Shown here: piece by piece, positions 1-11,200 of the stretch
Numbering within the stretch: position 1 is the stretch's first letter
Layout: each line of letters opens with the position of its first letter
Origin: Riptortus pedestris
Lineage: Eukaryota; Arthropoda; Insecta; Hemiptera; Alydidae
Assembly (NCBI GenBank): GCA_019009955.1
Contig: CM032229.1
Span: 144,951,501-145,015,500 of the forward strand
Direction: 5' to 3'
DNA: 64,000 bases
The notes under the pieces: generated by a model
The model's database searches: none
What the model was told of the DNA's origin: nothing
Seen by the model: only the letters and a program-made list of their open reading frames with translations
Position numbers and translations under genes: made by a program

Positions 1-308
1 CCACACTTTCCAACCTCACCGCTATTTCAAAATGGTCCCATTCGTTTCTTGCTTCTTTGAATCTCTGTACACTCTAATAGGTTTACATAATGAGCACAGC
101 AAAAGGTCACTTCCCGATTTTGACTAACTAAAGATTGCGACAACTTGAGATTTTTATTCTTTAAAATGCTTTAAATTAATTGATGTGACTGAAATAAAAT
201 GTTGAGTGATCAATGTTCCAGCACACCAAGAAAAGGAAAATGTAGCCTTCCTGCATTAAATATTTCTGTCTTCAAAGTTCACCACAACTTTGGCATCTTC
301 AGGTCTTT
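1..308. other. Unassigned AT-rich sequence
   Basis: No coding region, terminal repeat or tandem repeat was recognised here. The segment ends where the first family H repeat begins. Confidence 0.4.
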
Positions 309-465
309 AATAAAAAGTCCGTTACGCAGGGGCTGCGTAAACTAAGCAGATTTCCCACGTGTGCCACGTATTTGCATTTATCTCAAAAAGTAAAAGTTCA
401 ATGAGAACAATATTTGCTATTTATAGATAGTGAAAATACGAACATAACAACATTTATAGAATCAA
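309..465 (-). mobile_element. Family H (Helentron-like) repeat, hairpin-end fragment
   Basis: The left edge shows the hairpin end of family H: a run of A, AGTCCGT, then the ACGCA-GGGGC-TGCGT hairpin, followed by TAAACTAAGCAGATTTCCCA. The following 100 bases match the first part of longer minus-strand copies such as 62803-63427. The copy breaks off near 465, where sequence resembling the end of a Penelope-like element begins. Confidence 0.7.
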
Positions 466-1657
466 ATAAAGGGTTAGAGCCGTCAGTGATAATGATACTG
501 TTGTCATACCGGTCGGTGAAGACCGTCGTCACTGGCTGATGGTCGAGTACGTCTGGCAAGCGCTTTCGATGCGAAGGCAACATCTTCAAGCCGTTTAAAG
601 TTGTACTGAGTTAGTTGTCCTTTAGTCAGTTGAATTTCCCCCGTATTAGGTTGTTTACATTGTAGTCCGTGTTTGTTTACTTACATCGTTGGTCTGTCAA
701 ACGAAAGGTGGTTTTAGCTTGAGTCCAAATAAATGTTTTTCGTGTAGTAGGTCATTGCCGTATTCATATTAGATTGTTTATGTTTCTAGTATGTTATTCG
801 AGTTTAGGTCTGGTATAGTTGCTTGTCTACAAGTACAGTTTTAATGTAATGTTTGCACGATTATATGGGTAATGACGGCTGATATTACATTATTAAGATA
901 GAATCTGGATCCGCTTCGTCTGTGGGTATTCGTACGTGTGTCCGTCAGTTGGCTTTCGTTCGTTTAAATAGTTGCAATGGTCTGAATATCGTGTCTGAGG
1001 TAGTTTTGAGCTGTTTGTTTAAAATGTCTCCGTTGAATGTCCGTTGTTTGTAAATCTCCATGTACTCTAATATGTCCAATCTCCATCCTTTTGTTTGTCT
1101 GTGGAGGAGTTCCATACTGTAGGATATATTTGTAGGTTCGTGGCAGTGATCGTTCAAATGGTCGGCGAAGTTAGACTCTCGTTTGTTTAGTCTAAATGAG
1201 CGTATGTGTTTTGTGTATCGAGTTTTTCAGTCTCCTTCCAGTCTGTCCAATGTACGTGTTGTTGCAACTGCATGTTATTTTGTACACCCCGTTCATATTG
1301 TATATATCCTTCTTCTCGATTTCATTTGTCAGCTTTTGTCGTAGTGTTTCGTTGGTTCTGAAAGTAGTGTGGAGTCCTTCATTTTGTAGTACGTCGTGAT
1401 TTTATAAGTGTCAGGTCCTGTGTATGTGATGGCGTGGCGTTTCGTGATTGGTTCTGCGGGGGTGTGGGGGTCTCGTTATGTGTTACTGGTTAGTTTCTTG
1501 AATAATTCGTAAATGATGTGTCGTTTGTAACCGTTACTGTCTGCTATCTCGTATATTTGCTGCTCTTTGTCGTAGTTGTCCTTTGAAAACGGTAATGTAT
1601 TCAGTCTGTGTAGCGTGTGTCTAGATGCAGCGACTTTATATTGAGTTCGGTGATTTG
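466..1657 (-). mobile_element. Penelope-like element, 3' half with GIY-YIG endonuclease, decayed
   Basis: On the minus strand this reads as the C-terminal part of a Penelope-like retroelement (PLE). From 1657 down to about 1500 comes the tail of the reverse transcriptase, with the sequence LHRLNTLPFSK. Next is a spacer, then a GIY-YIG endonuclease around 1236-1291 reading GVYKITCSCNNTYIGQTGR. An open stretch ending near 945 includes FADHLNDHCH. PLEs copy themselves by target-primed reverse transcription using an RT joined to this nuclease. The copy is dead: a stop follows the RT tail, and an extra A in LKN-S shifts the frame just after the GIY-YIG motif. Downstream (944 to about 466) is untranslated sequence whose last 120 bases recur at 37660-37740. 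It sits back to back with a plus-strand PLE fragment at 1658. Confidence 0.75.
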
Positions 1658-2345
1658 AAGTGGCTTGTATAGAACAAGAAGACTAGTTTCATTCGACATA
1701 AAAGACCTATACCCATCTATACCCGTGCAAGAAACCATCGACATACTCATTACAAGACTCAGCAACTTATACGATGTTGACTACATTAGGGAAATCGCTG
1801 ATCTAACAAAGACAGTGCTGGAGCAGTATTACTTCCGCTTCAATTACGACATATACATACTGACAGACGGACTCGGAATGGGAAATCCTACTTCTTCTCT
1901 ACTAACGGAGATATTCACCCAACACATTAAAGATACACACATACAAAACTCATGGACAAATACAACATAACAAAATATTTCAGTTTTGTAAATGACACCT
2001 TTGCATTACAGAAACAGACGACATTAACAAAATATTAGCAGACCTCAACACACTCCACCCCAACATACGTTACACCATTGAGACGGAATATGACAGAACA
2101 CTCAACTTCCTCGACCTCACAATTACCAGACAAACCGACAGACTGGAATACGGAATATACAGAAAACCCACATCCACAGACACAACTATACACGCCACTT
2201 CAAATCACCCAACTCAACATAAACTCGCTGCATTTCGACACATGCTACACAGACTGAATACACTACCGCTCTCAAAGGAAAACTACGACTAAGAGTTGAA
2301 GACAATATAGGAGATAGCACACAGTAACGGTTACAAACGACACAC
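1658..2345 (+). mobile_element. Penelope-like element, reverse transcriptase segment, decayed
   Basis: The + strand encodes PLE reverse transcriptase: SFDIKDLYPSIP (RT motif A region) near 1690, then GLGMGNPTSSLL (motif B region) near 1873. After a frameshift near 1970 comes SFVNDTFA, where a YVDD-type catalytic motif is expected, then LNFLDLTITRQ and GIYRKPTSTDTTIHATSN. A second aspartate of the catalytic pair appears replaced (VND). The open reading frame 1665-1970 covers only the first part. The last 150 bases are homologous to the minus-strand fragment at 1500-1657, so the two pieces are inverted relative to each other with a diverged overlap. This is a pseudogene fragment. Confidence 0.75.
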
Positions 2346-3261
2346 CATTGAAAAAAAAAAAAAATCTGGAACGCTTCAGGAAATCTAAGTTTCATGACTT
2401 TCTCAGTCCAGAATGTTCGGTTCGATATGAAGGGCAAGTACACTTTGTAAAAGTTGGTAGAATTAATTAATTGTACTTCTTTCGTAACCAACTCAGTGTA
2501 ATATGTAAACATCAACTTTAATCTATCTCAGTCTTTCCTGAATGACAAGGTGCTACGATACGACGAATTTGGTAGAAATGACTGTTCACATCTTTGTGCT
2601 TATTCATTTTGTGTATTTATAAAGGCCATGAAACAGCATGACAGCCGGAAGGACACTTAGAAACTGTGTTAATGTTTACAACTGCCCTGTCCACCTTCTC
2701 TAATTGACCCTGAAAAGAGAGCCAATATAGAAAGGGTAAGTGGAGCCAGGTCGGTTGTCAATGGAAATAGAGTTTCAGGACTAGACGAGCTACCTAAGTA
2801 ATTACTCACTCCGCCAAGTTGTTTAGTATTCAGATATTCACTGCAAGGGTCGTTTAATAAAACCCACTCCCCTCCCTGTTTTAAATTAAAACTCATCAGG
2901 AGGAATGTCTCCACTTCAAACAAAGAAGTTTTAATAAATTGAAAGAACATGTCTCATTAGGTTTTTAGTTACAATGGACTATATGAAAATGGCTCTCTTT
3001 TGAGCTCCTCGCTTTCTGGGAATGCTGTTTCAGACTTAACCTACATGTACGGAGAATGTATTGCATCTATGTTCAAGGTGAACTTCATAGAAGGGAGCCC
3101 TTCATAAAAAGGAACATGTTCAGAACAGGTTTCATTGGACATTGGGCATTTATTCATTTAAAGTAAATCAAAAGCCAACTCATCATCTAGCCTTTCCTAA
3201 AGTAAACGTCATTTGAAAGTGGAAATGCTGGCACAGTTTCTGAAATAGAGGGGCATACAAC
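2346..3261. other. Unassigned sequence with a poly-A tract
   Basis: An A-run near 2349-2363 directly follows the PLE segment. The rest shows no recognisable coding motif; the small open frames here resemble no family I know. Confidence 0.35.
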
Positions 3262-4080
3262 AAATGGTGCTTGGAGTGCCGTCACAGTATCTGCACCTGG
3301 TGAAGCACCCAATATACTCGTATAGTGCTGGGAGTGCCGTCACAGTATCTGCAACTGGTGCAGCACACAATATATGGTGTTGGGAGTGCTGGTGCAGTAT
3401 CTGCAACTGGTGGAGAACACAATATATAGTGCTGGGAGTGCCGTCACAGTATCTTCAACTAGTGCAGCACACAATTTATAGTACTGATACAGCACACAAT
3501 ACATGGTGATGGGAGTGCTGGTGCAGTATCTGCAACTGGTGGAGAACACAATATATAGTGCTGGGAGTGCCGTCACAGTATCTTCAACTAGTGCAGCACA
3601 CAATTTATAGTGCTGATACAGCACACAATATATGGTGATGGGAGTGCTGATGCAGTATCTGCAACTAGTGGAGAACACAATGTATAGTGCTGGGAGTGCC
3701 GTCACAGTATATTCAACTATTGCAGCACACAATTTATAGTACTGATACAGCACACAATACATGGTGATGGGAGTGCTGGTGCAGTATCTGCAACTGGTGG
3801 AGAACACAATATATAGTGCTGGGAGTGCCGTCACAGTATCTTCAACTGGTGCAGCACACAATATATGGTGTTGGGAGTGCTGGTGCAGTATCTGCAACTG
3901 GTGGAGAACACAATATATAGTGCTGGGAGTGCCGTCACAGTATCTTCAACTAGTGCAGCACACAATTTATAGTGCTGATACAGCACACAATATATGGTGA
4001 TGGGAGTGCTGATGCAGTGTCTACAATTAGTGGAGAACACAATGTATAGTGCTGGGAGTTCCGTCACTGTATCTGCAACT
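3262..4080. repeat. Minisatellite with alternating 52- and 77-bp spacing
   Basis: A GGAGTGC(C/T)-containing unit recurs with starts near 3272, 3329, 3381, 3433, 3510, 3562, 3639, 3691, 3768, 3820, 3872, 3924, 4001 and 4053. Spacing is mostly 52 bases, or 77 where an extra 25-base piece (TACTGATACAGCACACAATA-type) is present. Much of the array is thus a higher-order unit of about 129 bases. Long open frames across it are by-products of the repeat and are not genes. It runs directly into a (TG)n tract at 4081. Confidence 0.9.
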
Positions 4081-4945
4081 GGTGTGTGTGTGTGTGTGTG
4101 TGTGTGCGTACGTTTCTTGCCGCTCTAGCGGTCGCAAATTTTGTTTGTCCGTTACCAAACTTGATATTTAATCGTTTTATGCAAAAAGGAAGATCTGAGA
4201 AAAAGAATTAATAGTTGAAATCGGACCAGTAGGAGTGGGTTTAAAGGGGGGAATTTCGAAAATATCGCCGTTACTATATGTCGGATCAAAAAACTGTATA
4301 GAACCAATCTTATTGAAAATTGAATGATCTAGAAACGTTATTTTATACATGCTCTCTGTGTAATGAGTATTAACTGAGATATTTGGATTTTATAGTTTAC
4401 CGCTTTCAGTAAACCCCCGCTCCTACATATGTTATATTTAATGATAAGCCTTTATATCTTGAACCACTTCATTACAAGGTTAAATACCAAATATCGTTCT
4501 CAACAAACCTTTATTATACGAGATACAAACAAATACTTTCTGGTTTACCCCCCCCCACCGCTTCTTTTGTTCTTGGATTATAAAATTTGACTGAGATTAA
4601 AATGATTCTGGTTCATTACAAATTAAAGCACTAGCAGGTAAATTTAGTAAATCGTTTTCAATAAAATTAATATGTTAAGTATATTCAGATATATTTCATT
4701 AATTGTTTTTCTTTCCGGTCTATATTATCTCTATCTATTAAGCTCCGGAAGGTTGGCTAAACCGTTTGTTTACAATCAGACGCTTTCCGTTGTGAAGATT
4801 ATTAACTTGTAAATTGACTAAAAGATTTCTTAATACCGATTGCATTCATTCAGGGGATATTACCTGTATGTAGATTTATCTATTACAAACCTTCCCGTGG
4901 GAAATCTGCTTAGTTTACGCAGTCCCTGAGAAACGGAATTTTATT
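4081..4945 (+). mobile_element. Family H repeat lacking its 5' part, starting at a (TG)n tract
   Basis: A (TG)n run at about 4081-4107 occupies the microsatellite position of family H. It is followed by the internal block GCCGCTCTAGCGGTCGCAA and then the body. The inverted end GGGAAATCTGCTTAG and a decayed hairpin (ACGCAGTCCCTG) end near 4945. The 5' end is absent; the minisatellite occupies the position immediately upstream. Confidence 0.75.
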
Positions 4946-4967
4946 TTATCATTTCCTTGGTACAATC

Positions 4968-5041
4968 GATGAATATTTGATGTGATTTGACACATATTCC
5001 TCACACAGCCGGTTGTCTGACTCTAAGGGAAATCTGCTAAA
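4968..5041 (-). mobile_element. Family H repeat, diverged 5'-end fragment
   Basis: A degraded match to ATCGATGGACATTTGA is followed by CTAAGGGAAATCTGCTAAAA at about 5023-5042, the 5' end of family H read on the minus strand. Confidence 0.5.
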
Positions 5042-6127
5042 AGGTAGGTCGAAATATCCAACAAAGAGGGTGAGCGGGATGAAGGGAAAGGGTAAATGGC
5101 ATCGACCCTAGTAGAGACCTTGTAGGTGTTTTGTTGACGGAAACCAATGGTGATAAGCTATCTGTTGCTTTGTTTACTACCAACAGCTGATGTAATCTAA
5201 CCTCAATGTTTTCATAGTTAACTCCTCCGTGAGAGAGTGCTTCTCTGTGTCCTAGTTATAGGTATCAACTGATATCTCAGCATTTATGAAATTCAGAGGA
5301 CTCATTATCAAAATTAAATACAAAAGATGACCGTCCCTAGGCTACCCAACGGCAAAGATAAGGTTTGTCTATTCTACTTATTTGTAAAAGCGCCCCCTTT
5401 TAAACTTACTCCATTCATTGTTCTTTTTGCATTGATAAATTTATGGTATCGATTAATTATTGATCAAATCACGGCAACATGTGGAGAGTTTTTTACTTTA
5501 GCCACACCAGTTAATTTTTGTTATTAGTGATTCATCATACCATTATTTAATAACATATACAATTTAATTAATTATTTTATACCATATTCCACAAATACTA
5601 ACATATCTTAAACAAATAAACATTTACAAAACCATATAGTATAAAATAGAATAGGTCTACAGCATACTTAAAATGATTAAAAGGGTTAACTTTTATTATA
5701 TTCATTAAGACAAAGCACGGATATGAGAAACAATCAGATATTTAAGAAATATTTCCCATATAATATAAATAAAGTACAACAAAGGTAAGTACATGAAGGA
5801 GTAAATATATTATTCTAATTATGCCAATCACCATTGCTGTGGGACAGAAACCAAATAAATAAATAAATAATAACATATATCTATTTTAATAGAAAAAAAA
5901 ATTATGCATAAAGGGGCTTACCTACCTATTACCTCCCAGAGTTTAAGGAATGTTGAAGTCGTTTTTGTTAATAATAAATCTGATACAACTGAGTCTTGTT
6001 CTTAAATCAGAAGAAGTGGCATTTAAGATATTTCAAAGGTTTTGAATATTGGATAAAACATGGAAATGTAGAAGAGGACACTTTATGAGGCTTGCTTTTC
6101 ACCTAAAAAAAAATCTCCAGAATTTAG
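5042..6127. other. Unassigned AT-rich sequence
   Basis: I recognise no coding motif or terminal repeat here. A 66-codon open frame at 5327-5527 has no family resemblance. Confidence 0.35.
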
Positions 6128-6382
6128 ATGCTGCTTGAGAAGTTAAGGCATTATACAGTCAACCATTCACATAATTGCGTTGATCCTAATACAGGAGCCC
6201 ATACTCAAAGGATTGAGTCATTGCGGGCCAGCGCTAAAAGAAGGAACAAAATTGAATGTGGAACCAGAAGATCCCTTCTAGACTCATACCTATGTGAGTT
6301 TGTTTACAGAAGAAGAAACAAGAACGAGGATATATTTGATTGTATTTTGAAATCATTAAACGCATATTGGCCTCCTAAATGA
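6128..6382 (+). pseudogene. Merlin/ISXO2-like (IS1595-type) transposase C-terminus
   Basis: The 84-residue frame contains YTVNHSHNCVDPNTGAHTQR, IESLRASAKRRNK and LLDSYLCEFVYRRR, then ends WPPK. These are hallmarks of the ISXO2-like DDE transposase domain found in eukaryotic Merlin elements; the NHS-xx-FVDP-xTGAHT-xxIES block lies near its catalytic end. Only the last quarter or so of the protein is present. A TAG stop sits directly before the first ATG in frame, so the piece is 5' truncated, or possibly an old 3' exon, since TTTAG before it could serve as an acceptor. No terminal inverted repeats were identified around it. Catalytic residues upstream are missing, so it should be inactive. Confidence 0.75.
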
Positions 6383-7384
6383 ATAATTCAACGAATTGTA
6401 TATTAAACTATAATTTTTGTTTAAATTTGAAGCTTGTTAAATACATTACAATAATCATCTGTTCTTAGCTAGCATTAATTTAATAATAAGATAAATCACA
6501 CTTTTAGAAATATGTAACTGGTGTGAGCAAAGTAAAAAGAAAACCTGTATTTCATTTAAAATAAATATTTACTTTATTGATTGATGCAATCGTTGTGATT
6601 TAATCACTCCCATGAGTATAGAATTTATATTTAATAAATTTTAGTTATATATTTTTAAAAAATATAAAGAGCATGAGGCTGAACACAATGGCTCTAAATT
6701 ACTTTTATCTTTGATTTGTGTGGTTATTTACTTTTAAAGCATGTTTGATTTAATGAATATAACATTTATTAAAGAGCATCAAAGTGTATAAATACTTGAG
6801 TTGGCATTTTCATCTGAATAATGATTTTGTTAGATAAAAATATTTTAAAAATCAACCCTACTTAACTATTACTTGACTCCTTCAGCATAGTTCCACCAAT
6901 GAAGGTTGCATTATAGATTGGTTGGATCCATATGTTTATGGATGAATGGAGGTTTTGAAAATGGAATCTATCTTTAGCCTCTGTAACTTAAAGTAAAAGC
7001 TAATTCAAAGTATAAAGATGATTAGATGTTACTTACTTTTTTTTCCACATGACCAGTGAAACTGGAGGGGGGCGGGGTGTATTTCTCCTAGGTAGTCTCA
7101 TTTGAAAGGGCATTTTAAATATGGGTGATTCTATACCTCTATTGTAGGTCCTGTTACAATTGTTATATATTCACTAGAAGCTCTGTTTCACTATAATTTT
7201 TCTTATTTCATATCAAAATAATTTGGGCTTTTTTTTTTGGTACTTGGAGTCTGATTGTTGAAAATACTCTAAATGTAAGTTTCATTTACTAATTTATTAA
7301 TATAATAATGTATTTGACTTTATAAAAATCCTTCAATAACAATATATTTCATCTTTCTATTATTTTTTCATCCTATGATATCAA
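6383..7384. other. Unassigned AT-rich sequence
   Basis: No feature recognised. The segment separates the Merlin remnant from a family H copy. Confidence 0.35.
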
Positions 7385-7960
7385 AAAAAGTCTGTCAAAC
7401 TGGGGCTGCACAAGGTAAGCAGATTTCCCAAGTACTCGTATAACAAACTACTTACTTGACCTCACCATGTATTCTCTAAATAATAAAAAAAAATAATGAG
7501 TTATTGTTAAAAGTGGTATGGCTAAAAGTGGTTTACTGAGAGCTGAAAAGTAAAAAATGCAAAGCCCTCGGTTAATATTCAAGTTAGAAAAAAAGTGTAT
7601 TGAACAATATTATCGAACATTAAATTTGCATCAACATTGTTTATATACAATTTTTTGATCTGACTCATAGGACCAGAGATATTTTGAATTTTCAATTTTT
7701 TCCTCCTTGTAACACCTCCTCCGGGTCCGATTTCAGCTATAAGCAATAATTACATTAGTTTTTCATGAAACGTTTATATATCGAGTTTGGTAACGATTAA
7801 AACAAAAAAATTCAAGTAAGTATATATGTATGTGTGCCTGTAATTTTGAATGGACCTCATTTTTGTGATCTACTAGGTAGGATCAATGGTCCATTTGAAA
7901 ATATTTTTCTGCCATTGCATCATGATTACAACCTCAATAGCTGATTTATTTTTAGGGGGA
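7385..7960 (-). mobile_element. Family H repeat, diverged copy
   Basis: It begins with AAAAAGTCTGTC, a decayed hairpin and GTAAGCAGATTTCCCA. It continues through the body (GGTCCGATTTCAGC, GAGTTTGGTAACGATTAAA) and ends with CAACCTCAATAGCTGATTTA, the 5' part of the element read on the minus strand. The terminal palindrome itself is lost. It lies just upstream of the first recognised PLD3-like exon. Confidence 0.75.
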
Positions 7961-8150
7961 TTTACATTCAGATTAAAAAGTTTTTACTAACACCTTTTTA
8001 TGGTTCGTTAGAATTTATTTTTGAGTATACACTTTGCTCTTCAGAAACTAGGATGTTGTCATCAGAGTCTAGAGAGATATGTAGAAAATGTCCTAAATGG
8101 TTTACAGCTTAAGTTATTTAATCCAGATTTTTATTTTATTTTTGTTTCAG

Positions 8151-8251
8151 AGGCACATTGATAGAGTTCCTTCTGATGATTATGATGAATGGGATTCGCG
8201 CTATATGCTCCGAACTGATCATGATGATTTTGGGGAGCGATACAATGACAT
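8151..8251 (+). CDS. PLD3-like exon: cytoplasmic tail
   Basis: The acceptor TTTGTTTCAG and donor GTAAGT bracket 101 bases encoding an acidic stretch with [12 protein letters not shown] and [12 protein letters not shown]. It ends in phase 2; the AT joins G of the next exon to give methionine. It starts in phase 0, so an upstream exon must supply the start unless the internal Met at 8205 is used. Confidence 0.8.
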
Positions 8252-11200
8252 GTAAGTATTCGCTTTATAAATTTTAGATGATAAAAATTACCGTGTAAGA
8301 AGTGTCTTACACTGTCCATATAGGTATGAAATTATTTCTCTGATCATACAAATTTAAGAAAGATTTGTTCTGAAATTGATATGGTACTTTTCGTAACTAA
8401 GCTTCCTATATCGCCAAAGCAAAGCTGGAAAAAGGTGACCCATACAGCCAGAAATTGCTATTCTATTGCCACAGAATTTAGAAATTAGTTACAAAATAGT
8501 TCCAAAGGAATTAGAAAAATTTATTAAATGTGATAATGATGAATCAAAACAACACTAATGATTGGTTTCAATTGAATCAGGAGAGGATTTGTGTTATTAA
8601 AATTGTATTTTTTTTACTTTATTTATTTAAACTATTTTATTGTATTTTTCTGTTTTTAATAAATTTGTGCAAATGTGTGTTATATACAGTTCATATACAG
8701 TGTGCACAGAAAATATATATTCCGCCTTTATAGAAACACTATAGAGGAGAAACCATAAATAACAATCAACAAAAGCCTCACCATTGCTTTCGAAAATTAA
8801 TTATCAGAGAATTTACAGAGTAGATCACTTGAAATATCTGTATATAAAAATGTAAATAGCTTTTCAGTTAATTAAAAATGCCTATAATAAAAAAACACTA
8901 TTGAATTCCAAATTTAGACATTAAAGAATAGTCATAAAACCAGAACCACTGTATCCAGCAGACACATGGAGGAGTCTCCTAATCACATTGTGCTTGAATG
9001 CGGATTGCTAGAAAATTTAAGATTCAGGTACTCTGGACATGGAGATGCGCAGTCAGGTAAAAAGGGAGCACAAGTAAGATGTACCTTCACTCTTTAAGGA
9101 ATATAATGCTCCACTCTTAAGGAATAGGTTAGCTATTTGGCTATATTAATATTCTCTGAGGCGAACAGGAGTGGGGGTTATAAGGTAGGCCTGAAATTAA
9201 AAATAGTGATATTTTGTTTCCTATTGCTTTTTGGAAAATATGTACATAGCAAAAGTTGTTTATTTGGTTATTTAGAGTAACTTTTATAATATAAACTTTT
9301 GTTGTATACCGAAGTATAAGTGAGTTATACGCTAAAAGCTATAGTGGGAGTCAGCAATTTTATTGCCACAAAAGACTCAACCGAACTAAATGAAACTCCG
9401 CATGTGATGTGGTATTAACACCTCCTTGATTATGAGCCATATTAAAATTTTGATGTACGAACAAGAGTGGGGGCTGTAAGGGAGATCTGAAATTAAAAAT
9501 AGCGATATTTCATTCCCTATTGGTTTTTCGGCAATTACGCACATAGCAAAAGTTTTTTATTTTGTTATTTAAAGTATCTTTTGTTATATGCACTTTTGCC
9601 GTATAACAAAGTATAAATGAGCTATACACGAAAAACTATAGAAGGGTTCAGAAATGTTATAGGTTACGAAAGGCTAAATTGAAATCAACGAAACTTCGTA
9701 TTTTTGACAATAATAATATGATAATCTATGATTATGTTATATATAAAAAAAGATATATGCACAGAAAAAGGATAATATAAAAATATTGTGTATTTCATAA
9801 AATTAAGTACTTAACAAATACTTTTATTATTAACATATCCCCAGCACTCGGGTGTAAATCCTAAGCATTGAGAATGTAAAATGTAAAAATATTGTACAAA
9901 TTAAAGCCCCCCCCCCAAAAAAAATACCATCATCATTCAGCCTCAAATGATTTCCCAGGCGAAGCCGAGTACCTTAGCTAGTAATAATTATAAATAAGTA
10001 TTTACATGAACATTTTACTTATGATTTTATTAAGTGGAACGAAAAAGGCTCGTAGATAAGTAAGTTTATATTTGCAAAGCTTTTAATTAACTGCATTAAT
10101 TTATTATATTAATGCTATAAATATGTAATCTTCATATCAGGAGTGGATTATTATTTGTACATCATCTACAAGATATGGGTTTTTAGTTATTTTTTCCTCT
10201 TATTTGTTGTTGCTCCATTCAATCAGAATGTAAGTTTGTTTTTTTTAAATATTTTTTTTTGTTTTTAGAGGTAATTTTTTTACGATTAAGTCTTTTGACT
10301 TCTTTCATGACCGACCCTTTATAATATGCAATTATGATTTTTTTTTTTTCCATAAGATTTTCTTAATATCTACAAAATTTTCTAATGTAGAATACGGTAC
10401 TTTTTGCCATTATCAGTAACAATAGAATGGTAATTACTAGAAATTATTTATTGGACAAAGCAGTATAATACTGCTTAGAGTGTCACTCCATCAGTAACAT
10501 AAGTTCAATACTAATATTATTCTCTGGAGTAAATCTACCATATGACGAGGTATAATAGAGTTGATGAATATCCTAGGGGTTAAGAAAATTAAAAAGATAC
10601 CCTTCCTTCCGTATATGCGAAGCAGTTTGCCGACATGGTGGAATGTCATTTCACATTCAATTCTCTATTTTTCCTGTAATGAGAACAGTATGTAACTAGG
10701 ACTTCAAATGGTTAAGATAATTAGTGAGTAGGAGTGAGGTATTTATTGAAGGCTGAAATATTAAAAAAAATTGCTTGGTTAATGTTCGAGGTTTAGAAAG
10801 AATTGTATTTATTTACTTATGTGGAAAATTCGCTGTGAGGCAACATTTCTCAAATCACAAAAGCAAAAAGCATCAATGACAATAAAATATACATACTCAA
10901 ATTTACTGTAACTCTAGAGGGGTAAAAATATTAAAACTAAGAACAAAAAAGTATGAATCTTTAACTGGAAATGCAACAAAAAAGAAGAAGCAAAACATAG
11001 GAACAAAGAGAAAATAAAAGTTAATAAGTAATTCGTGAAGTGAATAAATAGTTGATAACATGCAAGTATATTAAAGGAGTGAGTAAAAATTTGTATCAAA
11101 GGGAAACAATAAATAATTTAGAATGCTTTGTACATATTGATTAAAATAAGGATTCATCGACAATTCCATTAAAAAGCGTTTGAAAATATTTACAATAAGA

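Noticed and set aside
3340..3897. 185-residue minus-strand frame and similar frames over the minisatellite
   Set aside because: The protein repeat simply mirrors the 52/77-bp DNA repeat; no start context or homology.
3262..4080. CRISPR-like array
   Set aside because: Units are contiguous and related throughout with no unique spacers, and the genome is eukaryotic.
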